This document shows positions 10,655 to 21,241 of a stretch of 64,000 bases of DNA, one piece after another (the first letter of the stretch is position 1; each line of letters starts with the position of its first letter). Under the pieces are notes generated by a model. That model searched no databases, was not told the origin of the DNA, and saw only the letters and a program-made list of their open reading frames with translations. The stretch lies in contig JAABRE010000002.1 of NCBI GenBank assembly GCA_011391125.1, positions 1 through 64,000 of the forward strand, given 5' to 3'. Source of the DNA: Synechococcales cyanobacterium S06 (GTDB lineage Bacteria > Cyanobacteriota > Cyanobacteriia > Cyanobacteriales > JAABRE01). The translations under genes were made by a program, and so were the position numbers.

Positions 10655-10948
10655 ATGAAACTTAAAAAGTTATTACAAGAAAAACGAGCAAAAATATTAG
10701 AAATAGCCGCAAAACATGGCGCTTTTAATGTGAGAATATTTGGTTCAGTTGCTAGGAATGAAGAAACTGAAAACAGCGATATAGATTTTTTAATAGACTA
10801 TGATCTTAATAAAATAACCCCTTGGTTTCCAGGAGGATTATTGATAGATTTACAAGATTTATTAGGTTGTAAAATAGATATTGTTACCGAAAAAGGATTA
10901 AGCAAATTTATTAAAGATAGGGTATTACAGGAGGCAAAACCTTTATGA
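10655..10948 (+). CDS. MNT-domain nucleotidyltransferase, MntA-like antitoxin
   Basis: GSVARNEETENSDID matches the GSx10DxD motif of MNT nucleotidyltransferases. Confidence 0.85.
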   Translation: MKLKKLLQEKRAKILEIAAKHGAFNVRIFGSVARNEETENSDIDFLIDYDLNKITPWFPGGLLIDLQDLLGCKIDIVTEKGLSKFIKDRVLQEAKPL

Positions 10949-11244
10949 ATGAAAGAGATTTTGTTTATATCCAACACATTTTAGAATGTATAAATAAAAT
11001 AAACAACTATGCTAAAAATGGTAAAAATGACTTTTATAATAATGAAATGGTGCAAGATGCTATTTTGAGACGTTTACAAACCATGGCCGAATCTACCCAA
11101 CGTCTTTCTACGGAGATAAAAGACACTTTACCTAATATTAATTGGCAAGGTTTATCTGGTTTTAGAAATATTTTAGTACATGATTATTTAGACGGAATTG
11201 ATATTGAGAATGTTTGGTATTTAATCGAAAATTATCTGATTTAG
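10945..11244 (+). CDS. HepT-like HEPN toxin (DUF86), C-terminal tail apparently frameshifted
   Basis: RNILVHDY matches Rx4HxY; overlaps MntA by 4 bp; tail LSDLEIGIKNIVEKLNK* continues in another frame to 11285. Confidence 0.8.
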   Translation: MNERDFVYIQHILECINKINNYAKNGKNDFYNNEMVQDAILRRLQTMAESTQRLSTEIKDTLPNINWQGLSGFRNILVHDYLDGIDIENVWYLIENYLI

Positions 11245-11290
11245 AAATAGGTATTAAAAATATAGTTGAAAAATTGAATAAGTAAGTTTG

Positions 11291-11402
11291 TTAATCACCA
11301 CTTTTTAAACTCTCTAATATTAATTCTAAAGGTAAATCAAGTGCTAAAGAAATTTGGTCACAGGTTAACCCCAATTGTGTAATAATAGATGAATTATTGT
11401 AG
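11291..11402 (-). pseudogene. C-terminal fragment resembling Rpn-type nuclease/transposase proteins
   Basis: Reverse strand reads NYSSIITQLGLTCDQISLALDLPLELILESLKSGD*. Confidence 0.3.
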
Positions 11403-11531
11403 CTTTTAAATTATTCTTATTTAAGATATTTATTTAATACCTTTGAAACTAGATTTTTTAAACTCTTTTTAACTTGTTGCTATAATATTACACACAATAG
11501 AAAAATATCAGTAAATTAATAATAAATAAAT

Positions 11532-13382
11532 ATGAAAAAACTAAGTATATTATTCATTTTATCTTTTTTAACCGCTATTTTTATCAATTTAATGCACTTT
11601 CTACCCGTGGTAGCTCAAAATCAAACTACAAATTTAAACCTAAATATTGCGCAAAAATTACCAGAAAATATCCTAGCACAAGGTAAGCAAATTAAGCTGA
11701 ATAATCGCACCTATCCCGTATCTTGGCTACAGTGGCAAAATGGCGAGACAATCCATACGGGATTGACCGATATTGCAGCTTCAACCACACTGGGTTTAGA
11801 TTTACTCAGCACTAATGATTTTTCCAGTCAGCCTGTGCAGTGGTATGATTTTAAGGCTAAATTACCAGTGAACTTTACTAATTCTAATCGTTATTTAGAC
11901 ATCACTACTTTTCTCCCCGTTGCTAACCTGAATTTAGAGATGGATAACGACACTCTTAAACTTAATTCTCCTGTAAATAAAATCAATAATATTAATATTA
12001 GTGAGGAAAATTGGGGTAAAAAAGTAGAAATTGAGTTAACTAATCCTACATTTTGGCAAGGAGGCCAAGTTAATAATCAAGGTATCATTAAAATAGAGGC
12101 GATCGCTAACCCTAATTTACTGGGAAAATTTGCCCCTATTCCTACACCAATTAAACCAGAAACCGAACAGTCAGACGACGTTACAACTGAGAAAAAACCG
12201 GTGGAATTACCATTATTAACCTTAGAAAATAAAGAAGAAAACCAGACAATTTTAAATCTTAATTTACCTGATACAAAAAGGATAAAAGTAGTTAGTTTAG
12301 GTAAAAAATTAATCCTAGAAATCAGAGATGATGTGTTAATGACTAAAAATATTAATTGGTATCCAGGATTAACATGGCGACAAAATTATGTCACAATTAC
12401 CAATAAAATTACGCAAAAGAATAGTGCATTTCCTGTTACTTATTTAGAAATAGATAGCCAAAGTAATCTTAAATTACAACCCATAATAGCGAATCAAAAT
12501 CAAATGATGGGAATCAATCCCCTTGTAACAACTGCGAGAAATAATAACGTAATTGCGGCCATTAATGGAGGTTATTTTAACCGAAATAATCAGTTACCAT
12601 TAGGCGCAATAAAAAGTAATAATAACTGGTTATCTGGACCGATTTTAAACCGAGGTGCGATCGCCTGGAACGACCAAAAACAGTACAAATTCGGTCGTTT
12701 TAACCTAGAAGAAACTCTAACCACAAATAACGGAGAAAAATTGCCAATAACCCTCTTAAATACCGGTTATGTAAAAGCAGGAATAGCCCGATATACACCC
12801 ACTTGGGGAGACAATTATACAACAATAACAGACAAGGAAAATATTGTCGTAGTTGAAAATGACATAATCCAAAATCAATTAATAGATTTACCTGCGGGTA
12901 AAGAAACCATTACCATACCAAAAAATGGTTATTTATTAGTCTTAAGAAGTTTTAAATCGGCCTTGACAAAAATAAAAATAAGTGATAAAATAGAGATAAA
13001 AACTAATACAAATGCCCTAGATTTCCATCAATATTCTAATATAATAGGAGGAGGACCATTATTAATAGAAAATGGCAAAATAGTATTAAATGGAGAAGCC
13101 GAAGGATTTAGCAAAAATTTTCTGCAAGGAACAGCGTCAAGGAGTGCGATCGCCCAGACACCAAACGGTAATATAATATTAGTAGCGGCCCATAATCGCA
13201 TCGGTGGAAAAGGACCAAGTTTACCAGAAATGGCCGAAATAATGTTAAAACTAGGGGCAAAAAACGCCTTAAACTTAGATGGAGGAAGCTCCACCTCATT
13301 ATACTTAGGAGGTAATTTAATTGATCGATCGCCACTAAGTGCAGCGAGAGTAAATAATGGCATAGGACTATTCATTAAATAG
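11532..13382 (+). CDS. phosphodiester glycosidase (NAGPA/DUF2233-like) family protein
   Basis: AAINGGYFNRNNQLPLGAI, AQTPNGNIILVAAHNRIGGKGPSLPEMAEIM, NALNLDGGSSTSLYLGG. Confidence 0.85.
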   Translation: MKKLSILFILSFLTAIFINLMHFLPVVAQNQTTNLNLNIAQKLPENILAQGKQIKLNNRTYPVSWLQWQNGETIHTGLTDIAASTTLGLDLLSTNDFSSQPVQWYDFKAKLPVNFTNSNRYLDITTFLPVANLNLEMDNDTLKLNSPVNKINNINISEENWGKKVEIELTNPTFWQGGQVNNQGIIKIEAIANPNLLGKFAPIPTPIKPETEQSDDVTTEKKPVELPLLTLENKEENQTILNLNLPDTKRIKVVSLGKKLILEIRDDVLMTKNINWYPGLTWRQNYVTITNKITQKNSAFPVTYLEIDSQSNLKLQPIIANQNQMMGINPLVTTARNNNVIAAINGGYFNRNNQLPLGAIKSNNNWLSGPILNRGAIAWNDQKQYKFGRFNLEETLTTNNGEKLPITLLNTGYVKAGIARYTPTWGDNYTTITDKENIVVVENDIIQNQLIDLPAGKETITIPKNGYLLVLRSFKSALTKIKISDKIEIKTNTNALDFHQYSNIIGGGPLLIENGKIVLNGEAEGFSKNFLQGTASRSAIAQTPNGNIILVAAHNRIGGKGPSLPEMAEIMLKLGAKNALNLDGGSSTSLYLGGNLIDRSPLSAARVNNGIGLFIK

Positions 13383-13548
13383 ACGATCAATCATATACCC
13401 CCTTTGCGCCTTAGCGTCTTTGCGTGAGAAACCCAACCTAGAATTTGGCCACAAACCAGTAACCACCTTGGCGTGGAGAGCGTGAGAAAACCAATGACAA
13501 AAATCCAGAAAGGTTTGTTATCTTTGAAAAAATAGCAGAGAAAAAACC

Positions 13549-13941
13549 ATGGCACAAACAACAACAATTCTACCCAAATCATTAATCAACAACGAAATAG
13601 GGGCCACGGAAATTAGGCCGTGGGGTTCATTCACCACCCTAGAAGAAGGAAACGGATATAAAATCAAACGCATAGAAGTCAATCCTGGCCATCGTTTGAG
13701 CCTACAAATGCACCATCACAGAAGTGAACATTGGATTGTGATGTCGGGAACAGCATTAGTAACCTGTGGACAGAAAGAAGAAATATTAGGACCGAATCAA
13801 TCAACTTATGTGCCCCAGTGTACCACCCACCGTTTAGAAAACCCCGGAGTGATAAAATTGGTATTAATCGAAGTGCAGAATGGCGAATATTTAGGAGAAG
13901 ATGATATAATTCGCTTTCAAGATGACTACTCTCGCCAATAA
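13549..13941 (+). CDS. cupin protein, mannose-6-phosphate isomerase type II-like
   Basis: RPWGSFTTLEEGNGYKIKRIEVNPGHRLSLQMHHHRSEHWIVMSG. Confidence 0.85.
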   Translation: MAQTTTILPKSLINNEIGATEIRPWGSFTTLEEGNGYKIKRIEVNPGHRLSLQMHHHRSEHWIVMSGTALVTCGQKEEILGPNQSTYVPQCTTHRLENPGVIKLVLIEVQNGEYLGEDDIIRFQDDYSRQ

Positions 13942-14050
13942 AATTTTTATTTTAAGTCCCGTTGTTGGGCTCGTTGTTGGGCTTTAGCCCTAACCAAATA
14001 AATTAGCCCTAAAGCCCAAGCCAACAACATAATAAATTGAAAAGAAAACT

Positions 14051-14380
14051 ATGATTACTATTACTCCAACGGCCTTGCAAGAAATTCAGAGAATGCAAAT
14101 CAGTCGTCAGCAAAAAGACAGCTATTTTCGTATCGGTGTCACGAATGGTGGATGTTTAGGACTAATTTATACCCTAAACTTAGAATCAACTAGCCAAGAA
14201 ACCGACACTGTTTATCAACATCAAGGCCTCAGTATTATCGTTGCTCCAGAAAACCTACCTTATATAAATAACTTGAAAATAGACTATTCAGAAGACCTAA
14301 TGGGAGGAGGATTCCGGTTTCAAAATCCCCAAGCAACTAAAACTTGCAATTGTGGGCAATCATTTGCCCTGAATAGTTAA
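14051..14380 (+). CDS. HesB/IscA-type Fe-S cluster assembly protein
   Basis: N-terminal ITPTALQEI, GGCLGLIY, C-terminal CNCGQSF. Confidence 0.85.
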   Translation: MITITPTALQEIQRMQISRQQKDSYFRIGVTNGGCLGLIYTLNLESTSQETDTVYQHQGLSIIVAPENLPYINNLKIDYSEDLMGGGFRFQNPQATKTCNCGQSFALNS

Positions 14381-14408
14381 CAAAACTTAACCAAAAATAA
14401 AAAAATTC

Positions 14409-14438
14409 TTGACACTATGCTGATTATATGGGTACAAT
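14409..14438 (+). promoter_or_regulatory. candidate sigma70-type promoter upstream of rpsL
   Basis: TTGACA-18 nt-TACAAT. Confidence 0.45.
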
Positions 14439-14500
14439 GATAATTTGTCACCCATTATGCCTTAAAATTGACAACTTGAAAACTATATTATAACTAACCC

Positions 14501-14911
14501 ATGCCCACTATTCAGCAGCTTATTCGCAGCGAAAGATCAAAAGCCAAGAAAAAAACCAAATCACCGGCGCTTAAACAATGTCCTCAGCGTCGTGGAGTTT
14601 GTACCAGAGTATATACAACAACACCGAAAAAGCCGAACTCAGCACTAAGAAAAGTAGCAAGGGTACGCTTAACCTCTGGTTTTGAAGTAACAGCCTACAT
14701 ACCTGGAATTGGTCATAACTTGCAAGAACACTCCGTAGTATTAATTCGTGGTGGTCGTGTTAAGGATCTGCCAGGGGTAAGATACCACATTGTGCGCGGG
14801 ACTTTGGACGCTCAAGGCGTGAAAAATCGCGCTCAGGGACGTTCTAAGTATGGCACAAAGAGACCTAAACCAGGTGCAGCGGCAGCGGCCACCACTGGCA
14901 AGAAAAAATAA
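14501..14911 (+). CDS. rpsL: 30S ribosomal protein S12
   Basis: [58 protein letters not shown]. Confidence 0.98.
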   Translation: MPTIQQLIRSERSKAKKKTKSPALKQCPQRRGVCTRVYTTTPKKPNSALRKVARVRLTSGFEVTAYIPGIGHNLQEHSVVLIRGGRVKDLPGVRYHIVRGTLDAQGVKNRAQGRSKYGTKRPKPGAAAAATTGKKK

Positions 14912-15120
14912 ACGCTAAGTGCGATTTTTGCTGTTTATCAAAGATGAATCAACTGCTAGGAGTGCTTGTAAAAGCAAGTGTCTATTGCTGTGATTGAAAG
15001 CGCTTTTAGTAATAGTGAGCTTAAACCTTTGGTTTGCTTAAAGGATATTTAAGTTATCAATTTCAGACTGCAAAAATTGCTACAAATTGATTTAGTTAAA
15101 AAGATAAAAGGGAAATAACT

Positions 15121-15591
15121 ATGTCTCGTCGTCGAGTTATCAAAAAACGTGAAGTTCCGCCTGATGCAGTTTATAACAGTCGTCTAATTAGCATGACGAT
15201 TAGACGTTTAATGTATAGTGGCAAAAAATCCTTAGCATCTAAAATTTTATATGATGCTTTGAAAATGATCGAAGAACGGACTGGAGGAGAACCTCTGGAA
15301 TTGTTTGAAAAAGCGATCAAAAATTTAACTCCCTTAGTGGAAGTTAAAGCCCGTAGGGTTGGTGGTGCAACCTATCAAGTACCGATGGAAGTACGTCAAA
15401 ACCGAGGCACAGCTTTAGCTCTACGCTGGTTGGTTAGATATTCCAGAGATCGCAGTGGCCGCACCATGGCTGGTAAATTAGCCAATGAAATCATGGACGC
15501 AGCTAACGAAACCGGTGGCGCAATTCGTAAACGCGAAGAAACCCACAAAATGGCCGAAGCTAACAAAGCTTTTGCTCATTATCGCTACTAA
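15121..15591 (+). CDS. rpsG: 30S ribosomal protein S7
   Basis: [22 protein letters not shown]; str-operon position. Confidence 0.98.
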   Translation: MSRRRVIKKREVPPDAVYNSRLISMTIRRLMYSGKKSLASKILYDALKMIEERTGGEPLELFEKAIKNLTPLVEVKARRVGGATYQVPMEVRQNRGTALALRWLVRYSRDRSGRTMAGKLANEIMDAANETGGAIRKREETHKMAEANKAFAHYRY

Positions 15592-15703
15592 AAAACCCTT
15601 TCTATATTTCTAAAAAACTTAAAGAAAGTATAGAATTGTAAATAGTGGTAAAAAGGTAGGGGTCTAGTTCAATACTGACTAGACAACATTTAAGGAGGTA
15701 ACT

Positions 15704-17776
15704 GTGACTCGTGCCATCCCGCTAGAAAGAGTCCGTAACATAGGAATTGCGGCGCATATAGATGCGGGCAAAACAACGACAACTGAGCGTATCCTGTTCT
15801 ATTCAGGTATGGTTCATAAAATTGGTGAAGTCCATGAAGGTACTGCGGTAACGGATTGGATGGAGCAAGAAAAGGAACGTGGTATTACTATTACGGCTGC
15901 CGCTATTACAACGAGCTGGAAAGATCATAAAATTAATATTATTGATACTCCTGGTCACGTTGACTTCACCATGGAAGTTGAGCGCTCCATGCGGGTTTTA
16001 GATGGTGTGATTGCTGTCTTCTGCTCCGTGGGGGGGGTTCAACCTCAATCGGAGACAGTTTGGCGACAAGCGAATCGCTATCATGTCCCTCGTATTGCTT
16101 TTATCAATAAAATGGATCGTACCGGGGCGAATTTCTTTAAGGTCTATGACCAGATTAAAGATCGCCTCAGAGCCAATGCAGTTCCTATTCAGATTCCCAT
16201 CGGAGCTGAAGATCAGTTTCGGGGCATCGTGGATTTAATCACCATGCGGGCGATTATCTATCAAGATGATCTTGGTCAGGAAATCGAAGAAACTGAGATT
16301 CCGGCCGATATTCTGGAAGTGGCCAAGGAATACAGGGATAAACTCCTGGAGGCAGTAGCTGAAACCGATGATTTTTTGACTGAAAAATATTTAGAAGGTC
16401 AAGAAATCACCGAAGCAGAAATTAGGAAAGGTATCCGTCAAGGTACAATTGCGGGTACGATCATGCCTATGCTCTGTGGTTCTGCTTTCAAAAATAAGGG
16501 CATTCAATTGCTCTTAGATGCAGTAGTTGAATATTTGCCTTCACCACCGGAAGTACCAGCTATTAAAGGGTTATTGCCCAATGGTGAAGAAGCCATTAGA
16601 CACGCGGCTGATGAAGATCCTTTCTCGGCTTTGGCGTTTAAAATTGCCTCTGATCCCTACGGACGTTTAACTTTTCTGCGGGTATATTCTGGGGTGTTAA
16701 CCAAGGGTAGCTATGCCTATAATGCTACCAAGGATAAAAAAGAGCGCATTTCCCGTTTGATTGTCCTCAAATCGAATGATCGCATTGAGGTAGATGAACT
16801 AAGAGCAGGGGATCTCGGAGCTGCGCTGGGTTTGAAAACCACCACCACGGGAGATACTCTCTGTGATGAGAAAAAGCCGATTATTCTGGAGTCTTTATTT
16901 ATTCCTGAACCGGTGATTTCGGTGGCCGTTGAACCGCAAACCAAGCAGGATGTGGATAAATTGTCCAAAGCGCTCCAATCTCTCTCGGATGAAGACCCTA
17001 CTTTCAAGGTGAGCGTGAATCCAGAGACTAATCAAACGGTAATTGCGGGAATGGGTGAGTTACACCTAGAAATTCTAGTGGACCGTATGTTGCGGGAGTT
17101 TAAGGTGGAGGCCAATGTGGGTAAACCCCAAGTTGCCTATCGCGAAACTATCCGTCAAAAAGCCAAAGCTGAGGGTAAATTTATCCGTCAAAGCGGAGGT
17201 AAAGGTCAGTATGGCCATGTGGTCATGGAACTAGAACCAAAAGAACAAGGGCAAGGCTTTGAATTTGTCTCCAAAATTGTTGGTGGTATTATTCCCAAAG
17301 AATATATCCCCGCAGTGGAACAAGGTGTTAAAGAATGTTGCCAAACAGGTATCTTAGCAGGGTATCCTGTGATTGACCTCAAAGTGACTTTGGTTGATGG
17401 TTCTTATCACGATGTGGATTCTTCGGAAATGGCTTTTAAGATTGCCGGTTCCATGGCAATTAGAGAAGCGGTGATGAAGGCGAAACCGGTGATTTTAGAA
17501 CCGAAGATGAAGGTAGAGGTTGACGTTCCTGAGGATTACCTTGGGGATGTGATTGGTGATCTTAACTCCCGTCGAGGACACATTGAGGGGATGAACTCTG
17601 AAGCTGGTATAGCTCAAGTTACGGCTAAAGTACCTTTAGGCGAAATGTTTGGTTATGCCACCGATATTAGATCTAAGACCCAAGGTCGTGGTATCTTTTC
17701 TATGGAGTTCAGTAACTACGATGAAGTTCCTAGCAGTTTAGCTGAGACGATCATTGCCAAAAACAAAGGCTTGTAG
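15704..17776 (+). CDS. fusA: elongation factor G
   Basis: [25 protein letters not shown]; 690 aa. Confidence 0.98.
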   Translation: MTRAIPLERVRNIGIAAHIDAGKTTTTERILFYSGMVHKIGEVHEGTAVTDWMEQEKERGITITAAAITTSWKDHKINIIDTPGHVDFTMEVERSMRVLDGVIAVFCSVGGVQPQSETVWRQANRYHVPRIAFINKMDRTGANFFKVYDQIKDRLRANAVPIQIPIGAEDQFRGIVDLITMRAIIYQDDLGQEIEETEIPADILEVAKEYRDKLLEAVAETDDFLTEKYLEGQEITEAEIRKGIRQGTIAGTIMPMLCGSAFKNKGIQLLLDAVVEYLPSPPEVPAIKGLLPNGEEAIRHAADEDPFSALAFKIASDPYGRLTFLRVYSGVLTKGSYAYNATKDKKERISRLIVLKSNDRIEVDELRAGDLGAALGLKTTTTGDTLCDEKKPIILESLFIPEPVISVAVEPQTKQDVDKLSKALQSLSDEDPTFKVSVNPETNQTVIAGMGELHLEILVDRMLREFKVEANVGKPQVAYRETIRQKAKAEGKFIRQSGGKGQYGHVVMELEPKEQGQGFEFVSKIVGGIIPKEYIPAVEQGVKECCQTGILAGYPVIDLKVTLVDGSYHDVDSSEMAFKIAGSMAIREAVMKAKPVILEPKMKVEVDVPEDYLGDVIGDLNSRRGHIEGMNSEAGIAQVTAKVPLGEMFGYATDIRSKTQGRGIFSMEFSNYDEVPSSLAETIIAKNKGL

Positions 17777-17830
17777 TAGTATGCAGCATCTTGCTGCGTA
17801 AAAAAATAAGTAATCATTAAGGAATAAATT

Positions 17831-19060
17831 ATGGCACGCGCAAAATTTGAACGTAATAAACCCCACGTTAACATCGGTACTGTCGGTCACGTTGACCATG
17901 GTAAAACTACTTTGACTGCTGCTATTACCATGACTCTGTCAGCATTAGGTCAGGCGAAAGCGAAAAAATATGATGAGATTGACGCTGCTCCTGAAGAAAA
18001 AGCACGGGGTATTACTATCAATACCGCTCACGTAGAATACCAAACCGAAACCCGTCACTATGCTCACGTTGACTGCCCTGGACACGCTGACTATGTAAAA
18101 AACATGATCACCGGTGCTGCTCAAATGGACGGTGGTATCTTAGTAGTATCCGCAGCGGATGGCCCTATGCCCCAAACCCGTGAACATATCCTCTTAGCAA
18201 AACAAGTAGGTGTACCTAACTTGGTTGTCTTCCTGAATAAGAAGGATATGGTGGATGATGATGAGTTGTTAGAACTAGTAGAATTAGAAGTTCGTGAACT
18301 CCTCAGCCAATACGGTTTTGCCGGTGATGATATTCCCATTGTGGCAGGTTCTGCGCTCCAAGCTTTAGAATTCATGGTTGCTAACCCCAACACCAAGAGA
18401 GGAGAAAATGAGTGGGTTGATTGTATCTATAATTTAATGGATGCTGTTGACTCTTACATTCAGACTCCTGAAAGAGAAATTGACAAACCTTTCTTGATGG
18501 CGGTTGAAGACGTGTTCTCGATCTCTGGTCGTGGTACTGTTGCTACTGGTCGTATTGAACGTGGTAAAGTTAAAGTTGGCGAAACTGTTCAGATTGTGGG
18601 CATTAGAGATACCCAAAGTACCACGGTAACTGGTGTGGAAATGTTCCAAAAAACCCTTGATGAAGGTTTAGCTGGTGACAACGTCGGTGTGCTTTTACGT
18701 GGTGTTAAGAAGGAAGATATTGAACGTGGTATGGTTTTGGCTAAAACTGGTTCAATCACTCCTCATACCCAGTTTGAAGGTGAGGTTTATGTTTTGACTA
18801 AAGAAGAAGGTGGCCGTCACACTCCTTTTTTCCCTAACTATCGCCCTCAATTCTATGTGCGTACCACTGACGTAACTGGTAATATCACTGCTTTTACTGC
18901 TGATGATGGTAGCGCTGCTGAAATGGTTATGCCCGGCGATCGCATTAAAATGACTGTTGAACTCATCAATCCTGTGGCGATCGAACAAGGTATGCGTTTC
19001 GCGATCCGTGAAGGTGGCCGTACCATCGGTGCTGGTGTTGTTTCTAAAATTATCAAATAG
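17831..19060 (+). CDS. tuf: elongation factor Tu
   Basis: [20 protein letters not shown]; 409 aa. Confidence 0.98.
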   Translation: MARAKFERNKPHVNIGTVGHVDHGKTTLTAAITMTLSALGQAKAKKYDEIDAAPEEKARGITINTAHVEYQTETRHYAHVDCPGHADYVKNMITGAAQMDGGILVVSAADGPMPQTREHILLAKQVGVPNLVVFLNKKDMVDDDELLELVELEVRELLSQYGFAGDDIPIVAGSALQALEFMVANPNTKRGENEWVDCIYNLMDAVDSYIQTPEREIDKPFLMAVEDVFSISGRGTVATGRIERGKVKVGETVQIVGIRDTQSTTVTGVEMFQKTLDEGLAGDNVGVLLRGVKKEDIERGMVLAKTGSITPHTQFEGEVYVLTKEEGGRHTPFFPNYRPQFYVRTTDVTGNITAFTADDGSAAEMVMPGDRIKMTVELINPVAIEQGMRFAIREGGRTIGAGVVSKIIK

Positions 19061-19090
19061 AACCGACATCTAATCCTTTTTAACCCCCCT

Positions 19091-19112
19091 AACCCCCCTT
19101 ATTAAGGGGGGA
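19091..19112. repeat. C/G-rich hairpin repeat between tuf and rpsJ
   Basis: AACCCCCCTTATTAAGGGGGGATT; related to the C-rich repeat inside glsF. Confidence 0.5.
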
Positions 19113-19156
19113 TTAGTTCCAATTTTACTGAACCTTGATAAAATAATAGGAAAATT

Positions 19157-19474
19157 ATGGCTACTCTTCAACAACAAAAAATTCGCATCCGTCTCAAAGC
19201 TTTTGACCGTCGTTTACTCGATACATCTTGTGAGAAAATTGTCGAAACTGCTAATCGCACTAACGCTACGGCGATCGGTCCCATTCCTTTACCCACTAAG
19301 CGTAAAATTTATTGTGTACTCCGTTCTCCCCACGTTGATAAAGATTCCCGGGAACATTTTGAAACCCGTACTCACCGCAGAATTATTGATATTTTCCAGC
19401 CTTCTGCGAAAACAGTTGATGCTTTGATGAAGCTTGATCTTCCTGCCGGTGTCGATATTGAAGTGAAGCTTTAA
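19157..19474 (+). CDS. rpsJ: 30S ribosomal protein S10
   Basis: [41 protein letters not shown]. Confidence 0.98.
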   Translation: MATLQQQKIRIRLKAFDRRLLDTSCEKIVETANRTNATAIGPIPLPTKRKIYCVLRSPHVDKDSREHFETRTHRRIIDIFQPSAKTVDALMKLDLPAGVDIEVKL

Positions 19475-19499
19475 TCTTTTGTAGATTTATATTTCGCTA

Positions 19500-19528
19500 T
19501 TGACAAATAAGCGTTTATGTGCTATGAA
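19500..19528 (+). promoter_or_regulatory. repeated promoter-like motif, copy 1
   Basis: TTGACA-N17 ending TATGTGC-TATGAA. Confidence 0.35.
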
Positions 19529-19634
19529 CAAAAACCTGGTTTCTTTGAGAAACTAGGTTTTTATTTTTTTCCTCACGCAAAGTCGCCAAGGCGCAAAGGG
19601 GGACGTCGGTTGGGGTCCTGCTTTTTTGCTACTA

Positions 19635-19663
19635 TTGACAAAAGCGGAATTATGTGCTATTTT
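19635..19663 (+). promoter_or_regulatory. repeated promoter-like motif, copy 2
   Basis: TTGACA-N17 ending TATGTGC-TATTTT. Confidence 0.35.
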
Positions 19664-19763
19664 GCTCGTTGTTGTGCTTGCTGCGCTCCTAAATTTAGTC
19701 AATATTAATAAATTGAGGGGTAAAATTGATGCGATCGCTATTCTTAAACTTTACAGGAAATAC

Positions 19764-20047
19764 TGTGAGCGAGAAAAGCCTCGCCTTTGAAGGCGAGGTG
19801 TGGTTCACTCACTGGGACTTTAGCCCCCTGTATCTTTATTTAACAACTTGACAAGTTCCAGACTTTCATTTAAACTTATCTTGGCTGCAAACGCGGTGAA
19901 AAACCCGCACCAGCTTAATTAAAAAAACGTAAGCCCACAGTACATTGTACCAAGGGGTGTAGGAGTCAGTTGACAGGCCCCGCGAAAACGTGGTTTTAAC
20001 CCGTTTTCGGTTGATAATCGACCAGAATCCCCGTTCTTTTAAGATGG
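19764..20047 (+). mobile_element. decayed IS200/IS605-type (tnpB 3'/right-end) remnant
   Basis: Structured segment with hairpin CCTCGCCTTTGAAGGCGAGG (19779-19798) and terminal AGAATCCCCGTTCTTTTAAGATGGGGAGATGTCAA resembling right ends of cyanobacterial tnpB elements; no transposase ORF. Confidence 0.4.
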
Positions 20048-20281
20048 GGAGATGTCAATATATTCTTGTTTACGGGGAGATTGAGGAATGTTTAAACCTT
20101 TAGCTATTAAATCTTCTTTGACCATTTCCCACGCAATTTTTAATTCACTAATAGCCATTTCTGGAGTCTCGCCAAAAGCTGAAATATTAGGCATTCCCAC
20201 AAAATGTGCCAACCAATCTCCTGTTTCATCTACATATAGATTCAGGGTAAAACCATCAAAATCATAATTTTCTAAACTCAT
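20039..20281 (-). CDS. HicB-like antitoxin
   Basis: DGFTLNLYVDETGDWLAHFVGMPNISAFGETPEMAISELKIAWEMVKEDL. Confidence 0.75.
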   Translation of the reverse strand: MSLENYDFDGFTLNLYVDETGDWLAHFVGMPNISAFGETPEMAISELKIAWEMVKEDLIAKGLNIPQSPRKQEYIDISPS

Positions 20282-20644
20282 TTATTTAATTTCTCCTTGA
20301 TATTTCAAAAATTGTTTTATAGTAATTCCAAATAAAAATTAAACAAAAGTTTTTAGTTTGTTGTTGGACTAAAGTCCTAAAAAGCGCTAAAGCGCAACAA
20401 CGAACCTATTTTTCTACTGTTCTAATCTTAATTGAAATTACTATACTTGATAAATTTTAGCTTTGCCGTATTTTTGCGGTGGAATCGGTAATGGTTGATC
20501 ATGGGGAGAATACCAAAGACGATGACTACCTGTTTGACGACTAAAGTTCCAACCACATTGAGATAATAATGTTTCAAACTCGGTAAAGGTCAGGTTTTGG
20601 GGGTTGTCGTTTGCTTTTTTCCATAGAGAAACTTTTTTGCTCAT
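20282..20644 (-). pseudogene. HicA-like toxin interrupted by the 124-bp MITE
   Basis: ORF 20644-20441 ends GKAKIYQV* with the stop supplied by the MITE; removing the element and one TA restores GKAKIYQVKQFLKYQGEIK* ending at 20282. Confidence 0.85.
20320..20443. mobile_element. 124-bp MITE (copy 2), TA-flanked, inside hicA
   Basis: TAGTAATTCCAAATAAAAATTAAAC...AATCTTAATTGAAATTACTA with TA on both sides. Confidence 0.9.
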
Positions 20645-20768
20645 TTATTTCTCTTATTAACCAATAATCTTAATTAGATTTTAAATATCTAGGCGATTGA
20701 TCGCTTTTTTATCGAGGTTATTACTTGATGACGTGATTTTTTGCTGTTTATTGGTTATTTTTTTGTTC

Positions 20769-20797
20769 TTGACAAATCGGCAATTATGTGCTAGGGG
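20769..20797 (+). promoter_or_regulatory. repeated promoter-like motif, copy 3
   Basis: TTGACA-N17 ending TATGTGC-TAGGGG. Confidence 0.3.
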
Positions 20798-20918
20798 AAG
20801 GCTCGTTGTTGCGCTTCAGCGCTCCATTAGTTAATCCCTAAAAACGGTAGTTGGTAGGGTGGGTAAGGTTGCAATTAATTATCAAGCCTTTTTTTGAATA
20901 TATTTTCGCCATTGCCCA

Positions 20919-21000
20919 CCATCGTGGAGGTGGGTAAAACGGACAATAAATCAAGGTTGGTGGCGATGATTTTTCGCCGTTTTACCCACCCTACAATTAC
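20919..21000. repeat. GTGGGTAAAACGG palindromic repeat, copy 1
   Basis: GGAGGTGGGTAAAACGGACAATAAATCAAGGTTGGTGGCGATGATTTTTCGCCGTTTTACCCACCCTAC. Confidence 0.75.
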
Positions 21001-21018
21001 TACAATTACTACAATTAC

Positions 21019-21047
21019 TTGACAAATAAGCGATTATGTGCTATATG
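21019..21047 (+). promoter_or_regulatory. repeated promoter-like motif, copy 4
   Basis: TTGACAAATAAGCGATTATGTGCTATATG. Confidence 0.4.
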
Positions 21048-21150
21048 GATTGTTAATTCTGGGTTAAGGTAGTTAGGTTAAAACCACCTTACCCACCCTA
21101 CAATTACTCATTTTGTCGACCAATTATTGATTATAATTCGCAATTGCTCA

Positions 21151-21232
21151 CCATTGTGGAGGTGGGCAAAACGGACAATAAATCAAGGTTGGTGGCGATG
21201 ATTTTTCGCCGTTTTACCCACCCTACAATTAC
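21151..21232. repeat. GTGGGTAAAACGG palindromic repeat, copy 2
   Basis: Nearly identical to 20919-21000. Confidence 0.75.
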
Positions 21233-21241
21233 TAATTCCTC

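Noticed and set aside
13028-13582. ORFs 13028-13390, 13108-13335 and 13391-13582 on the minus strand
   Set aside because: Antisense to the phosphodiester glycosidase gene or lying in a dispersed CTTTGCGCCTTAGCGTCTTTGCGTG repeat; no domain support.
18121-19069. Antisense ORFs over tuf (18121, 18434, 18752, 18853)
   Set aside because: Shadow ORFs caused by codon bias of a highly expressed gene.
19517-19708. 63-aa ORF
   Set aside because: Composed of dispersed repeats (AAACCTGGTTTCTTTGAGAAAC hairpin and CGCAAAGTCGCCAAGGCGCAAAG); unlikely to be a real protein.
20985-21020. ACAATTACT triplet repeat as possible CRISPR or VNTR
   Set aside because: Only three 9-bp units, no spacers; simple sequence slippage.
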